NCBI RefSeq assembly: GCF_910592395.1
Contig: NC_088320.1
Span: 4,464,001-4,528,000, forward strand
Direction of reading: 5' to 3'
DNA from: Lineus longissimus
Taxonomy: Eukaryota > Nemertea > Pilidiophora > Heteronemertea > Lineidae
Length of the DNA stretch: 64,000 bases
Shown here one piece after another: positions 29,701 to 44,700 of the stretch. Made by a program: the position numbers and the translations under genes. Positions within the stretch are counted from its first letter, which is position 1; the number at the start of each line of letters is the position of its first letter. The notes under the pieces are model-generated. The model worked only from the letters and a program-made list of their open reading frames with translations. It was not told the origin of the DNA and ran no database searches.

Positions 29701-32700
29701 AATCCTGTTGTCCGGGCAGGATGGCAGTGTCCTGAATGTAAGATATGCCAGACATGCAGGTAAGGCTTACATTTCTTTTTAAAATTCTTGGCTTGTCTGC
29801 CTTGTCAACTGGCAACTATCCCCCCCCCAACCGGTTTGGCATTTATTATTTGGGATGGCACCCTACAGTCTTGCCTATATCTCCCTTTAACAAATGATGC
29901 AATATTTCATTCCTATCTTCCCCCTTGATAAGTCTTTTCATTTTCTCAGGCAACCTGGAGATGATAACAAAATGCTTGTCTGTGACACATGTGATAAAGG
30001 TTACCATACGTTTTGTTTGCGGCCTGCGATGACTACAATACCAAAGAATGGCTGGAAGTGCAAGGTATGTTGCTCTAAATGCTCTTTGCTGATAAGTGAA
30101 AGGGTTGGGACAAGCCAGATACCGCAGTGTCCTTTAAGTGAGGCTCACGGCACAGAATGGAGTGGTTACTGAAAGAAGATAGGGTGACCGGTGGCGAGTG
30201 GTTAAGAGTACTGTGCACATAATCAGCAGGTTGTGGATTCGACTCTTATTTTCGCGACCTTTCATTCTTTACATAAACTTGTGATACGTTTTTCTTCTTT
30301 TCCTTCAGAATTGTCGCGTATGCGGTGACTGCAGTTCCAAAACGGCCGGAATCAAACACACTGCAAGGTGGCACCTTAATTACACAGTATGTGAAAGCTG
30401 CTACCAGCATCGAAACAAGGGCCAGTCCTGTCCGGTGTGTCAGAAGGCATACAGCGCGAAAAATATCACCCACCTCTCCATGGTCAATTGTCAACTTTGT
30501 AAGAGGTAAGAGCTGATAGTGATGTCTTTACAATTTCTGTCAAGTGCCTGTGATAATCATGTAAAGCTTAAAAATATTTAATGTCTTAACCAACTTCGTA
30601 TTCCTACAGGTATGTTCATTTGGAATGTGATGAATCGGCGGAGTTCTCCGGCTCCGAAGCAATGGCAGCAAGAGCGTGTTACGTGTGTCCAATGTGTCAT
30701 GACAACGAAAGTAACAACGACGCGGTCGAGGATGCAAATCTGACGGACAGTCTCACGGCGATGATCGATCAAACAGATCTGAAGGATTTCGATGCCTTGG
30801 ATTTATTTAAAGGTGAGAAGTGAACAGTGCAGCCAAAAACCAACTTCATATTCATGTGCAGGTGACGTCATGACAGAAAAGATGTAATATTTACGTCTTG
30901 ACTCTAGACTAAGGAACTGGCGTCAATTTCAAGGATAGAATTTATCATCTGTGCCACTGGAACAGCTCAAGTAATTGCATTGTGTTGGGTTGCGTACCTA
31001 ATCTCGGCATCCTTATGAATTTTGTATTGACCTTGTCCATTTATAATTTTACAGATACTCAACCCTATCATGGTGCAATGAACAATTCGCAGGATTCCCT
31101 ACTTTTGAGCGAAGACTCGTTACCGATGGACGTAGATGGTGAAAAGGTAAGATCAGCCATTGTACAATGCATGCTCCCTCTTGACTCGTACAATATTGTC
31201 TGATCGGATTAAATGCATGCTCCCTCCCGGAGTTACCATGCCCTTTTTATGATTATTTTCAACCCTGTATTCGGTGGTGTTGGCAAAAATTTACCATCTC
31301 AGTCATTGTCAGGAAATGTGTGCTTTTCGTTTAGTTAATGTTGGCATAATGGGTAAACTTAAAAATCTATGCTTTAAGTGTCGAAACTCCACTTTGTATC
31401 GTGATGAAAGAAATGTTACCTTGCCAAGTTATAAAGTGCAAATCTCTTGGATTTTCATAAAGATTCTCATTCACCAATAGTACTATTTATAAACATTCAG
31501 CGAGTTAATTAAACAAGTGTAGTTAATTTACATTGTGTATGAACCTTGAATCTAATGCTTTGGAGCAGGACTTTTATCAGACAGTTTTGTGATCAATTGA
31601 AAAATCTGACAATTGGTTGTTGGCTGTTCAAATTCAAATTCCGATCAAGCGAAACCAAGTCACTCCCCAAAGTGATCATTTTAATTTTAAGTGGTATCTA
31701 TGAGCCGCTTTTACAGTGTAGTGACCATCATTCACTCTTTCAAAGTTTGTCCCCTGAAGAACTGGCACGTTAGTGCTTTAAACTTGGATCACGTGAATCA
31801 CATCAGAATTTGAATAGCCGCATCGATTCATGATTTACTGCATCCTTCACCGTTTTTTTCTGTTTGTCTATGTATAACAGTTGCACGAGTTTATTGATTT
31901 TAACATCCCTCTGGTGGTGCCCTTGGTAGAAATAGCCCATGTCTTCATAACTTGATACAGTTACAACGTTAAGGGTGGATCCTCTGGTTTTGATTAGATT
32001 TAGATGGTTTCAAATTCAACTGCCTAACTTTGGGGAAGGGGAGGTAATGTGACTGCCCATGTTATTTCATCATATCCCTTGTTAGCACTGACAGGTATCA
32101 AGTTAGTTGACATGGGATAGTTTGGTTGATAGCTAGTACTAGTAGATGGTATTTTAGTCGCACTGGTATTTGTGCACTTGATTTCTGGTGATGGAGTTGC
32201 CAAGTAGGACTGAAATTTCACCCCGACTTCGAGCAAGTTTTTAGGCTGCAAATTGTATTGGAAGGTTCTAATTTGGAATGAGAAACAGTCATTTTTGACG
32301 TGTTGGTTGACTTTTGGTCAAGAGCTACATGTATGAAGGACCTGCTTTCTGCAATTAGTAAATTGACAACAAAAAAGGTGAAATTTTAGTCCATCTTTGG
32401 GCATGAAATCAATGGCAGGTAACAATGGTTACTGTCAAAACAGACATTTGCATTGCTGATTATGTAATTCTACCATCCAGGGATCTAGCTGTGATGTCAC
32501 ATATGATTTATTGAATAATTCAGAAAGGATCAACTTGCATTTTCATTTTGGAATTATCTGTCTAAAAATAAAACTTCAATTGTTGATTTCCGACTTGGGC
32601 TGGAAGATTTAGAAAGTTGGAGGTTTCGATTATTGGAGTCTATTTATACCCAGACGTTGACACTGGAAACCTAATAAATAAGTGAACAAGACGTCTTTTG

Positions 32701-35700
32701 TGGAAAGTCTTGGAAGGGTCAAAGAACTTGAATGGACTCAAATCCAGGCACAAAAAATGAAGTGGATTTAAACGAATAATGAAAAGAATAACTAAGCCGG
32801 TTATGTTATCAATGAATAAAATTACGTTTAAATTGATTTCAAAATGGTCCTGTTAGAATTGCATAAATCATGTGATCCTCTGCATGGTGTCACCATTGCC
32901 CGGGTCTATTGAGCCTGTGCTTGGGATAGGCCCTGGTGTGCTTTAGTGCACATGCTAAAGCAATGTTAGCTTGACATGGACTTTAGTTTCAGCTGGTATT
33001 GCCCAGAATGTCCAGGAGTTGGACAAAGAGCTGTATTTCGATTGGCTGATGTTTATCATTTGAAGTTTTCATTGAGATTTTTGCTGTCAGCTTGGAGTTA
33101 TTTGGATGGGAGTGTCCGATGTGTAGACATGTTTGACTTGTTCGGAAAAGTCTTGAGCCCGGCTTGAGTATGAGAGTACTGCTAACTAACAGCCAGTTAT
33201 TGCATGTAGGTTGGAGTCTGTTTACTGACGTGTTGTAGTTGTGCAACCTGGGTGTCATAGGCGTCTATTGTTTGGGAAGAACTCTCAAGGCCTATCCCCC
33301 CATAAGGGTTTCACGGTGTGTACCATGCACAGTGAGGAATGCACACTAACCGAATGTTCGTGGGCAATGGGGCCGAGTGCGTGATTTGACACATGATGAT
33401 CCACTTTATGAAGAGATAGGCTTTGAGTTCGCATACTTTACTGCTGAGAGGAGTTGCTGGGCTGCTTCTAGGAGCTGCTGTATTGCATGTGGCAGTGGCT
33501 GAAGAATTAGGAACTATTCATGTAGCAAAAGGTTGGAGTCCGAGTGAAATAAGATTCAGCGGTTGAATGTGGCCTATAATGAAGAGGTTCTGCATTTTGA
33601 GCATGGTTTGTAGGGAAATGGTGGTCAGAGAACATGCTAAAAAATATTCAATTTGAGAAAGGGTAAAGACCTCGATTGTTCTGAAAAATAATCCCAATAC
33701 TAACCACAGTTTATATAGTTACTTAAGTTACAATAACCCCAACTAACAAGTTTTAGCACTGATCACTTTTAACCAAATCACTTCACAAATCCACAGATGA
33801 ATTTCACCAAAAATCTATGCAATATTAAAAAATCATTTTAAATTCAGGGTCAGAAATTAAACCTGGTATTTCTGCCATTTGTTCAAGGCAATGTCAGTCA
33901 CTATTGGCAATCGCATATTTTTGTTTGGAGAGGACTGAAATTGCTGTTTTGAATAAATGATTGAACTGACAAAGCAGTTGGTTGATAAGATTCATCCTCA
34001 AAATAGTACAGGTGTTTCTTTCCCTGAAATCTCACTGCACTTATCATAACCATAATTAGTTTCATCAATCAGTACTAATCAACACAACGTCACAAATTAT
34101 AAAAAATATTGAGGTTGGCAATTATTGACTTTCCAGAGCCGCTATGCTGGTAGTGGCCAATCAGTTAGCGGTGGCAAGCCTCTGCGGTCTCACGGGCCGG
34201 GCAAGGGTAAGCCCTCTATTGGCAAGAAGAAGTTCTTATTTGGCAATATAAAGGTCAGTACGACAACCAACCTGCCAGAAATTAACACTATCTCTGCCAT
34301 TAGCTAACCTCGAAAAATCCTCTTAACTTTGTACAGTTGATTGAAAAATCCCATTTCAACTTTACTGTAGATAAAAACAGTTAGCCATTCTGAACTTTCC
34401 ATATCCATAGTTTCTATTAGTATTTGCTTACTTTGTGTAAAGCCATGTATATAACACTCCAATCAGCGTCTGACACTTGGAAAAATTTGGTGATTTATAC
34501 CAAACCAGGTGTCTGCACTGATACTTAGTGTGAATATTGCTTATCATCTTGGTCATGTCGGTACTCTTTATCTTTTGAATTTTCTAAATCCATTTTTTAG
34601 AGTATCTATTCAATATCGGTCCTTTTAACCTCTGTATCATGTGAGGACTATCTGGCTGTACATACCCCTTCCCTGTGGATGGACTGGGCCATAACAGTTA
34701 ACAACAACAAGCTCACCTTCAGGTGGAATCTCAATAAAGTCCCAGTGCTTGGTGTGGATTCATTGTCCAGGATATCCTGGATGCCAGAGCACAAACACAC
34801 TTATATACTGGCAGATGGCTGAATTCTGTCATAAACCAAGCACTGTACAGTTCATTGACGCTTCCACCTTTATCATAGTGTGACCTTGTGGCGTTGTTCA
34901 TTGCTGTGATCAAACCCGTCGTTCCTTCCCCAAACATTTTGTTATCGTCAGCTTTCCCGCTCAGGCCTTTTACATCTCTTGCCTCACCCATACCTGGTTC
35001 TCCATTAGACTATGTAGAACTATTTGCATAGATCTGTTATTTCTGATGTCTGTTATTTCTGATGTCATCAGTTCTTCTGTTCCTACCAGTAAATGTACCT
35101 TCACTGTAAATTAGGCAAGTGACAAATATCCGCTTTACAACTTTATGGGTGACTTCGAGCAAGTTGAGGTGACAATTAAGATTCACTAAAATTGAAAATT
35201 ATGATTTTGAATCTTATAGAATGTTCTTAGATTTTTGTATTCTTATCTTTGTAGGAGAATGTTTCCATTTATACTGTGTATTGACTAGGAAAGATTTTCT
35301 GGTTTAAATGTCTGCTCATGTTTATAGTAAATATACATGTCGTCCTCTGCTTATGTGATATTCATTTAAATCTACTCTGCTTAATTTCTTTAATTCTCGA
35401 TGTTGTAACTTTTCTCCTAAAAGTATAAGTGAAAAATTACTGTATCCGTTTTAAGTCTTCAAATCCTGATTAATTTCCATAAATTTGAATTTCTTCATTC
35501 TAGGGCCGGAATCCGTACACTGGTAAAAAGCGACGGGCGCACATTGGCGATAAAAAACGCAGCAGAGCCCCAAAATATAAATCATCTGCATCAAGTAGTA
35601 AAGGAGGAGATGATGATGACCATCATTCTACAGTTGTTTTGTGTTCTTCCAAAGATGAATTGGTTCTTCAACAGGTATGCACAAAACGATTTTGAATTTT

Positions 35701-38700
35701 CTCATACTTAGATCAGAAAGGAAGTATCCAGTTGAATTAAAAAGTACCTCTAAGTATTCCATTGACTTTCAGTCATCCTTCAAACGCTTTTATCAAACCT
35801 GATGTCTATCCAATAATTTGTTTCTGAAAGTTAATGTCTAATGTGAGGCTGAATGCCCAAGTGCAGGAATTTGCACAGGCCACTATAATACAAAAAAACT
35901 ATAGGTTTATTGTTGGAAAGCTTTCTGTTGAAAGCAGTATTTTTTTCAAGCAAACTATTTTGAATTGCGTTTTTGGCTCGAGTCCTGACAATTGGAATCT
36001 TTGTTTGTAGGATATGTGCTTGGCATGTGGCAGCTTTGGTGTTGGTGAAGAGGGAAAACTGATCTCTTGTACACAATGTGGACAATGTTACCATCCTTAC
36101 TGTGTCAGTATTAAGGTAAGTTCTCGAGTTTTTATTCTGTTAGACTTCTGGTATGTTCATCGTCAAGTTCTGCGTCTGAATGAAAGGAGGAGGATTCGCT
36201 GAGTGCCCTTTGCCTCATCCTGTAAAAAATCTGTGAGAAATCGTTGATGACAGAATGTTTTAACATAATATTGAATAAAACTCTTCATTTATCAATTTCA
36301 GGTGACGAAGATTGTTCTTCAGAAAGGTTGGCGGTGTCTCGATTGTACCGTGTGCGAGGGCTGCGGTAAACCTCACGATGAAGGCCGCCTAATCCTCTGT
36401 GATGAATGTGATATCAGTTATCATATATACTGCCTTGATCCACCCCTGGATCATGTTCCCAAAGGCACTTGGAAGTGTAAATGGTAAGAGTACAAATTGA
36501 TCACTTGGGAATCTAATCTATTGTTCTGGACATGCTAATTTTTAAACACAACACCTTGGACGGTGCATTCAACTCAAAAGCCATTAAAAATACTGATCTA
36601 TAAACTTTCCTCCCAACAGGTGTGCAGTTTGCGTAACCTGTGGCACGACCCAGCCAGGTTTTTCCTGCACCTGGCAGAACCAGTATTCGCAGTGTGGTCC
36701 GTGCGCCAGCTACTCCTCCTGCCCGTCCTGTCAGCGGAAGTACTCCGAAGATGAGCTGATAATCCAATGCACGCAATGTGATCGGTGGCTGCACGCGATG
36801 TGCGATGGATTGAAAAGTGAAGACGACGCGGAACGAGCGTCTGATTTTGGCTACCAGTGTATGTTTTGTCGGGTGCATACTGGTGTTCCAGGACCTCGTA
36901 AGTAGATTTTTATTGTTCTGTTATTTCAGGATGAACTGTAGCATGTTGGGAAGTTCAGAGCACTGAAATTGTCCGACAATGATGAGACTTTTTTCCTGCT
37001 AAATTGACGCATGCTTGGCAATAAACTGAAATTATCTTACTGACAATCTTATTGAAATCTTTGTTTTTCCAGTGCCCCCACCACCTACACCAAGCCCGGA
37101 GCCAGAACCAGAACCTATGCCTTCACCTCAGACAGTGTGGCATCAGGAGTACCCAACGAAACAACCCCGCTACTTCACGGTCGACGGCATCCAACTGTCC
37201 GAGAACGGCTTCGCTCACCTCAAGAGCATCACAGTCGAGTCGCCAGCAAAGAAGCGTACGCTACGTCTAAGACACCATGACCCCTCCATGTCGAAGCATC
37301 CCAATATTTCCAGGCTCCTATCCATGAGCGAACGCTCTGACATCTCGGAAGAATTTGATGAGGGATTCTTGAAGGATAGAGGTACGTTCTTGACTTAATA
37401 TTTACATTGATTGAACTGAAAACCACGAAATGTTCATATTATAATCATAAGGCTAATAGTTGGTGAGTTTATGCATTTAGAAATATTTCTGAATACCTCT
37501 GTACTGAAATTTATACCTTTCTTTTCATCGGCCTACCATGTCAACAATGTCAAAATATCCCCTAAATCAAATTATAGGAATCACGCAGCAGGACCCTGAC
37601 CATATTTCAGGTGATCCTCATGATGACGATGACCATGAACACGATCACGAAATAGACGAGTCCTACGAGAAAAAAGATGGCGACGTTGAGAAGAAAAAGC
37701 GTCAGCGCCACCGCAAACCGGGCATCGGCGGGTTTATTCCGCGTCCCAAAGGTGGCAGGAGTATCTTCAAGAAGGGTACGCTGATCACGAAGCTCCCGCT
37801 TGAGCTTTTGCCGCCTGCTGACAGGGAGAGGGAGGAAAAGTTACTCATGTTAGGTAAGCTGAACCAAAATCTCAAACACTTGAAATGACCACTGTTAAGT
37901 AGGGCAGAGTCCAAGAACTGTAAATCACTTTGGTTTAGGAACAAGATGAATTGAGTTCTTGTTTGCAAAGAGATAGTCACAGGGAATAATGTAAAGTACC
38001 AGTACTACTCATTTTCTGCTCTATTCACTTCACAGAATGCCGAAAGAAAAAGAAGCTGGGTCGTCGGAAAGGTCCGCTCGAGGACAACTACCCGTCGTAT
38101 CTCCAGGAAGCATTCTTTGGAAAACTGCTCGAAAAGCCTACCGCAGGAGACATGGATCTCGATGATCTTTCAGAGGAGGAGAAAAAGGATGAATTCTCAC
38201 CACGTGTGAAGGAAACGTTCCCGTTCTGTCTGTCGCCGAGAAAGGAGGATGATGATCATTTAGGTGAGTAGAAAAATTATTTTTTCATGAAAAGCTGTGG
38301 GGCTGCAAAGCACCTGTGTGTGTTTTGCCCTATAAGTCTGAAAATTGTTTTCAGAAAAAGATATCATTTTGGGGGCTTTATTGTCAAGGTTTTCTCTGAT
38401 CTGTACTTTCCTGTTTTCAATAGTTGGTGAAGACTTGAAAGACATGATCGATCTGCTCCCAAGTGACCTAGCACATGACGAGGAAATCCTGGGCATGATC
38501 GGAGATGATTTCAAGGAGCCAGGTGGTAAGTTATCTTGTTATTTCTTCTACCTCGAAGTTAAGGTATTAAGTTAGCTGTTCATAATCTGCAGTTTTTATG
38601 GTCAGCTGACTTTAAATTTGTTTTACCTAGGATTCATTTATGGTATGGTGTTTGCCTTTCTACCATGCTGGCAGCAATCCCGTCGTAGATGGAAAGTCCT

Positions 38701-41700
38701 GTTCTGTTTAATTAGTTTGACATTTTTCTTGCTTTGTTTTTGCAGATGACTCTCAGGATGAACTTGAGATGCCTTCGGAAGGCCACGGCAAAGATAACCT
38801 GACAGAACGCTTTGATCAGATGCTCGGCAATGTGGGCAAGTCGCTTGATGTCGATAAGATGCTATCTGAAGGTACGTTCTAGATAACGGAGCATCATCTA
38901 GAATGTGATTCTCGAAAATCTTCGGTCCTTTTAGTGTATGTAAAGTCTCCTTTCATATCAACGATGATGACCAATAAAAAATGTTTTACATTTTCCAGGC
39001 CTTGCTCAAATAGACAGCAAGATGGTTGAAGATATCTTCAAGGGTGTGCTGAGCCCTCACCCGAGCTCGACTAGCCCTGCTGCTGACCAGGCTGGCACCT
39101 TCACCCTACCGCCAATACCTGCTACGATGCCCTCGGGGCCCAGACCACAGCCTCCCACCACGCTGGCACCATTCAGTATACCTCCAGCACAGCAGGGGTT
39201 CCATGGTGGAGACTTCAGGTGGGTAACTTTGTGAAACTAGATGACCGTTTGATTATCATTTCATGAAGAGGATGACAAAAAAGTTGGGAGAATCGCCGAT
39301 TAACTTCACCTGTATCAATATTGATATTGTCCTGGACATTATAGAACGTGCCATTCTATTTTCCAGTCCACAATTCAGTCCAAGTTTCTCAGATGCCCCT
39401 GGTGCCCCCATGTGGCCCGGCCAAGACGACAATGAGGAACAACTCTCCTACAATAAACGCAACATCATGAAATGGGAAAAAGACGAACCTCTTGGAGATA
39501 TGTCATCTATATCTCCCGTTCTTTATGCAAATATGAACCATCCTGAACTGAAGGCGCAATACCCAGACTGGAACGAACGGGCCAAACAGATCGCAAAGAT
39601 ATGGCGTAGGGTGCCTCCGGATGCAAAGACTCCTTATTTGGTGAGTGTTGTTTGTTTGTCAAGCTGAAAACTTTGCCATTGTTAATTTTAATGGATGTCG
39701 TCTGCTCAATTCCTGAACTATGTTCATTATTCAAACACCTATTTCAGGCCAAAGCTCGTGAGAACCGTGCGAGCAGCAGACTGCAGCGCACTGCAAAAAT
39801 GGTCATACCGGAACAGCCAAAGCCTGTTCCAATGCCGCCAATGATGGCACCAACTCGTGGCCCAGCAGGTCAGATGCTACCACCACCCCCGCCACGACAG
39901 AAACAGATGTCAGTTGAGGAGAAGTTCATGAAGGAGCAGCGGGCGATAAGGGAGCAGGAGCAGGAGAGGCAGTGGAAGCACCTGCAACAGATGAGACATC
40001 AACAGGCGCAAGAACGTAAGATCGATGCAGGTACGCTTAGTAGATGAATCTGAGATGATGTGTAGCCCGCATCACCAGATTCTAATCCTTTACTTTGCAA
40101 TCAAAGCAACTTCGGTAGAGGAAAGAGCTCTGTTATCTAACAAATTGCTCAAAATCAACCACTGGCTTCTGTCACTACACAGGTGGCACACACAAGTTCA
40201 TAAATTAGGAGAGATAGCAAATCATTAGTGCGAGAAAATTGAGAAGAGCTCTGTGTTAGTATTCTCCGAACTTTAGAACAACTTTTGGCTTCTATTTGAC
40301 CACTTTGGGCTTCACTTGTATTGCAAATGTTTGAAAGTTACCTGTAGTGAAAGTGACTTGTGGCTTGGATCATAATGAAACCTTGGTTTAGGAAGAAACT
40401 GAACAGATTTCATGTTAGTGCGATGTTGTGTTTTGTGTTGTAAAATTAACTGAATTTGCTGATATTTTCTAGGTCTTTTTGTTTGTTCCTTTACCACATG
40501 AATTCATTTTGCTTTATTGCAGTAATCAGTAAAGTCATTGCCGACGGTGAAGAGATGAGTTCGCCCCAGGGTGTCATGGGAGGTATGGAGGGCGAGGCTG
40601 GCTCACAAGGTCAAGTGAGCCGTGAAGGTTCCTTGCCGAGCACACCAGACTCCATAGGACCACAGTTTGTGCCCCCGACTTCAAAACCAGGCCCGCCTTG
40701 GGATCGTGATCCATATGCGTTGCCTCCTGGAACACCACGCCCGGTACCGAGTGTTGAGCAATTTCCTGGACCCAGACCGCCTATGGATCCATATGCCCAT
40801 CAGCCTGGAACACCTCGACCCGAGCCACAACCCCGACCCCCAATGGATCATATCCGACCGATGGGACCACATGACGGTTTCCAGGGTATGCCCCGCCCAA
40901 TAGATCCATATGCCCTTCCGCCAGGAACTCCAAGATCATCATCATCATTCACAAGACCTTCAGGACCCCGAATGGAAAATGTGAGCCAACCTCAGCTTAT
41001 GCCAAGAATTCCAGATGAGATTATGCGAGCGAGGATGGCGCAAGCAGCAGCAGAAAACTTCGGTCATCAAAGTCCAAGATCAGGAGCACCACCTTTCCCC
41101 TTACCCGGGCCACGAACTGGTGACCCATTTGCTCAAGGTCAGCGAAAGCCCGGACCACAATCTGCCATGATTGGACAGTTACGCATGCAGCGACCACCTA
41201 GATTGCAAATGCCAGATTCGTTTGGGCCCCGGGGGCCGGGCGTTGGAAATATCCGACCACCGGAATCGTTCCAGATACAGAATCACCCCAGCGGGCCTGG
41301 CCCACAAGATGCTTACACGCAACAACCAGGTACGCCAGGATCGCTTCCAAAGGACCCATTCGGGCAACAGCCATCAACACCACGGCCTGTATCAACAGAA
41401 AGTTTCTCTATGGGGCAGCGTCCGCCAGATCAATTCATCCCCTCGCTTTCGCGGTCGTCGTCCCAAGAGTCGTTCACGCATCAGCAGACGTCGCAGGCCA
41501 GCCCAGTCGGATCGTTTCCGCCCGGAGTAGAAGGTCAGGATGTTGATCCAAACCTGCAGCAGATTCTCAGTGGGGAGAGGAGCCATTTCATGGAAGACAA
41601 GCCGGTAAGAAGTTTTCTGCTTTTCCAGATTTATCTGCACTCTCGTGCACGTTGAAAGTTCTTAGATTGGTCTTTATTTTGACCATTTACTTTTATTGAA

Positions 41701-44700
41701 ATAACTTCTCAACAGCATTTTTATGTGGCCGTTTACAACTTGCTTTCGGTGGCAGGCTTTTGCACATCTCAGATCATCCTGTACAAACCATTTATTGCCC
41801 AAAAACATCGCAGGATATTATGAACAGCACTATCGGGTTCCCTCACATCCTTGCTCTAAGTAGGAGGGTGTCCCACACCCAATTAGGAAACCTCAAATTT
41901 GAAGAAAATGTCTCCGTATATTTGTCTGTAAATGCCCTGCACTTTCCCAAACGTTTCATGTCACTCAACTCATTGTCAACTCTCTCCTTGGTGTTGGTAC
42001 TATTACTAATCCGTTTGCAATTTGAACATGATGTTGATAACATGTGGCCATATCATCATACAACTGGAAGACTTCAGCGAAATACCCTTTGCCTTTATGT
42101 GGGGGACCTTTACAATATTTGTGTGGTGCTTTATGTTGTCCAAAAAGATGCTTGATCCCTCTCCTTTCTACTGTACATGTAATAAGCTCGAAAGTCCTAT
42201 TCTACTAAACCTAGCTTGGATTTGGAACCAATTTGAAAAAGTGTGACCAAGGGGGAGTTTTTTTAGTTCTTGCAGCTGAGCTCAAGTCTTCCAAATGTAC
42301 TGGTTTGGTTTTCTAACATGCCATGGACAGGATGTAGTGCAGGGGTTTCAGCAGCAACATTCCATTGATCAAAAAATCTGTGAAAAGTTTTCCACAGACA
42401 ACCATGAACCAAACTAAGAATGTTGTATATTTGATGATTTTCGGAAGCCAATGTTTGTAAAACTCAACTTTCAAAATGTGTGGATAGTGACCAACAGATT
42501 ACTTATGAGCAGATCAGTCATGCCCAGGACGAGAACCATCCGCCCTTCACCAAGTTGTCCCTTCCCTCCTCCACAAATCCATCCCTGTCACTCACATCCT
42601 GTCCAGTGTAGATCTTACCTGCTTCATCTTTGCCTTGTTTGAAATGGTGCTGTGTCAGCTGTGATTGGGGGCTTGCGGGCATTCCACCACCTCGGGCCTC
42701 ATTCTCCTCCCCATCCTGTCAATGAAGTGTTCCTGTCATCTTCCCTACACGTTCCAATGAGAATTCACTGCAAAACTGTACCAAAATGTGGCTGGGAGAT
42801 CATGTGGAGAACTAAAAACATACCTCCACCAGCGCAGATTTTCAGTTGACTTTCGGCTCAATCTTGTCAACTGTTAGTGGAGTATCAGTTGCTATTATGA
42901 AAAAGGAAGTTGCTTGGGGTTTACAGAAATCAGCAAGATTAGGTTGACTTCAAATGCAAGCTGCCTCTTTGATTGCATGACCTACCCAAGTTGATAGAAC
43001 TTCTAAATTTTGGTTGTCTTCCACGCTGACCCAGTACCGGAACTAAACCACTAACTCTTCTCCACCCACCCACTAAAGTCAGGCAGACGTTTTAATTTAA
43101 CATTCATTTTTCCCTCTTTTCTATGTGTTGATTGTCTTGTGCTGGTAGCTTGAGCACGTCTTCAGCAGACGGCTTTCTTACCTTGGTATTAAGGCTTCTA
43201 CGCAACTTACTCCGGGCGAGTTGGCCGATAGCGAGCGGGTAAGTTGAAAATGGTGGCATGAACTAATTTGGATTTTATTTTGTTTTCAAAAGCATGAGTT
43301 TCAAAGCTTGTCCCGTGTCCAACTAGATTTTGCATGAACAAAAACTGGACCAACCAGTCCTGCCTTGGTTCAGTCAAACTTGTGAAACAGAACGTTCGAC
43401 CCCAAAAACCCATTGGAGTTGACGTGATCCTGTCCCTCTGACCTACTGTTTTAAACCTTCGACAGTGATCCAGTGCCAAATGCAAAATACCCAGTGCCTG
43501 TGTCCAGACCTATTTGACCCACAGTTGAATCCTGAATACCCAATGTTGAGAACCAACAATCCAGTGTTAAATTCCCAAAAACCCTACATTGGAGTTGGAC
43601 TCCTTGCAAAGATACCAGTGTTTGACCATCAGAATTGATAATTGGACTAACTGGATCAAATCTTGAATGCCTTCCCAAACAAGTGTTGCACTAAGATCCT
43701 TGATGAAGCGCATATCCTCCACTGTCAAAATACGAACTTCCTAGCCCACACTGCCGGTAGCTACACCAGTTCCTTAACTTGCTACGCTTGCCTTGGTGTT
43801 CCTGAGTTAAGTTTGCTTTCGTTTAAAGTAACCCGTGTTCTTCAACAAAATTAACATTCATGCATGCCATAAAAGGGGAGTTAGATGGAAAATAATCTTC
43901 TGTAAAAATTCTCATTTCCTTGTAGCCTTTACCACTGCCTTCCTTTCTGTCTGTCTGTTTTTGTTGTGTTTCAGTCTTTGTTTCACAAATCAAGTGTCCA
44001 GAACATTTTGTCGCCTCAAGCACCCCTGCAGACTAGATATTTTTATCACTGCAAGCTGTGATTATTATCGCTGTAATGATTGACAAAAAGATTGCTTGTT
44101 TGCAGCTAAAACTGGTCATCGTGGGGTGGTAGTATTCATTTATAGCAGGTCATAGGTTCAATAAATTCTTGTCAGAGGGTCTGCAAAGAAGAGAATTTTG
44201 TTGGATGCGATCATTATTGCAGGTTACTACAACAAAGAAACACTCATTTGCGGGGTGCTTTACATCAGGTGTTTTGTTCTAGAATCACTGTTGTACAAAT
44301 AGAACTTGATTTTCACATATTTTGCACTTAGATGATAGCCGATAATCCTCTCATCCTCCGTACGAGTGCAGAACTTGACATATTCTTTCTTCCTCCATTT
44401 GTAAGTCTGTGAATGTCAGTGTCACAATGAAACAAAGTGCTTTAATATGCAGGTATGGAAGCTAAGAGTGTGGTTTTCTAATGGTTTCAGGGCATCTGCT
44501 TGCAATGGCCACATGATGAAATCAGTAGATAAGGTTAAAATGACCTTGGTTGAAGGAATCTTTCATTTGCCTGGCACTTTAGGTCAAAGAAAAAGTTCAA
44601 CCAAGGTCATCCCAGAATTTGATTTGCAAGCCCGAGAAAGGATTCCAAACTCATTTATTTATTACATAGAAGCTTTCGTTTCTATTTTAAGGGCCAACTC

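Noticed and set aside
30184-30260. Functional tRNA gene
   Set aside because: A and B boxes are present, but acceptor and anticodon stems do not form, so it is better called SINE-like.
44669-44691. Alternative TAG acceptor for KMT2C/D exon 28
   Set aside because: Reading from it reaches TAA within seven codons, whereas the AAG acceptor at 44691 keeps the conserved coiled coil in frame.
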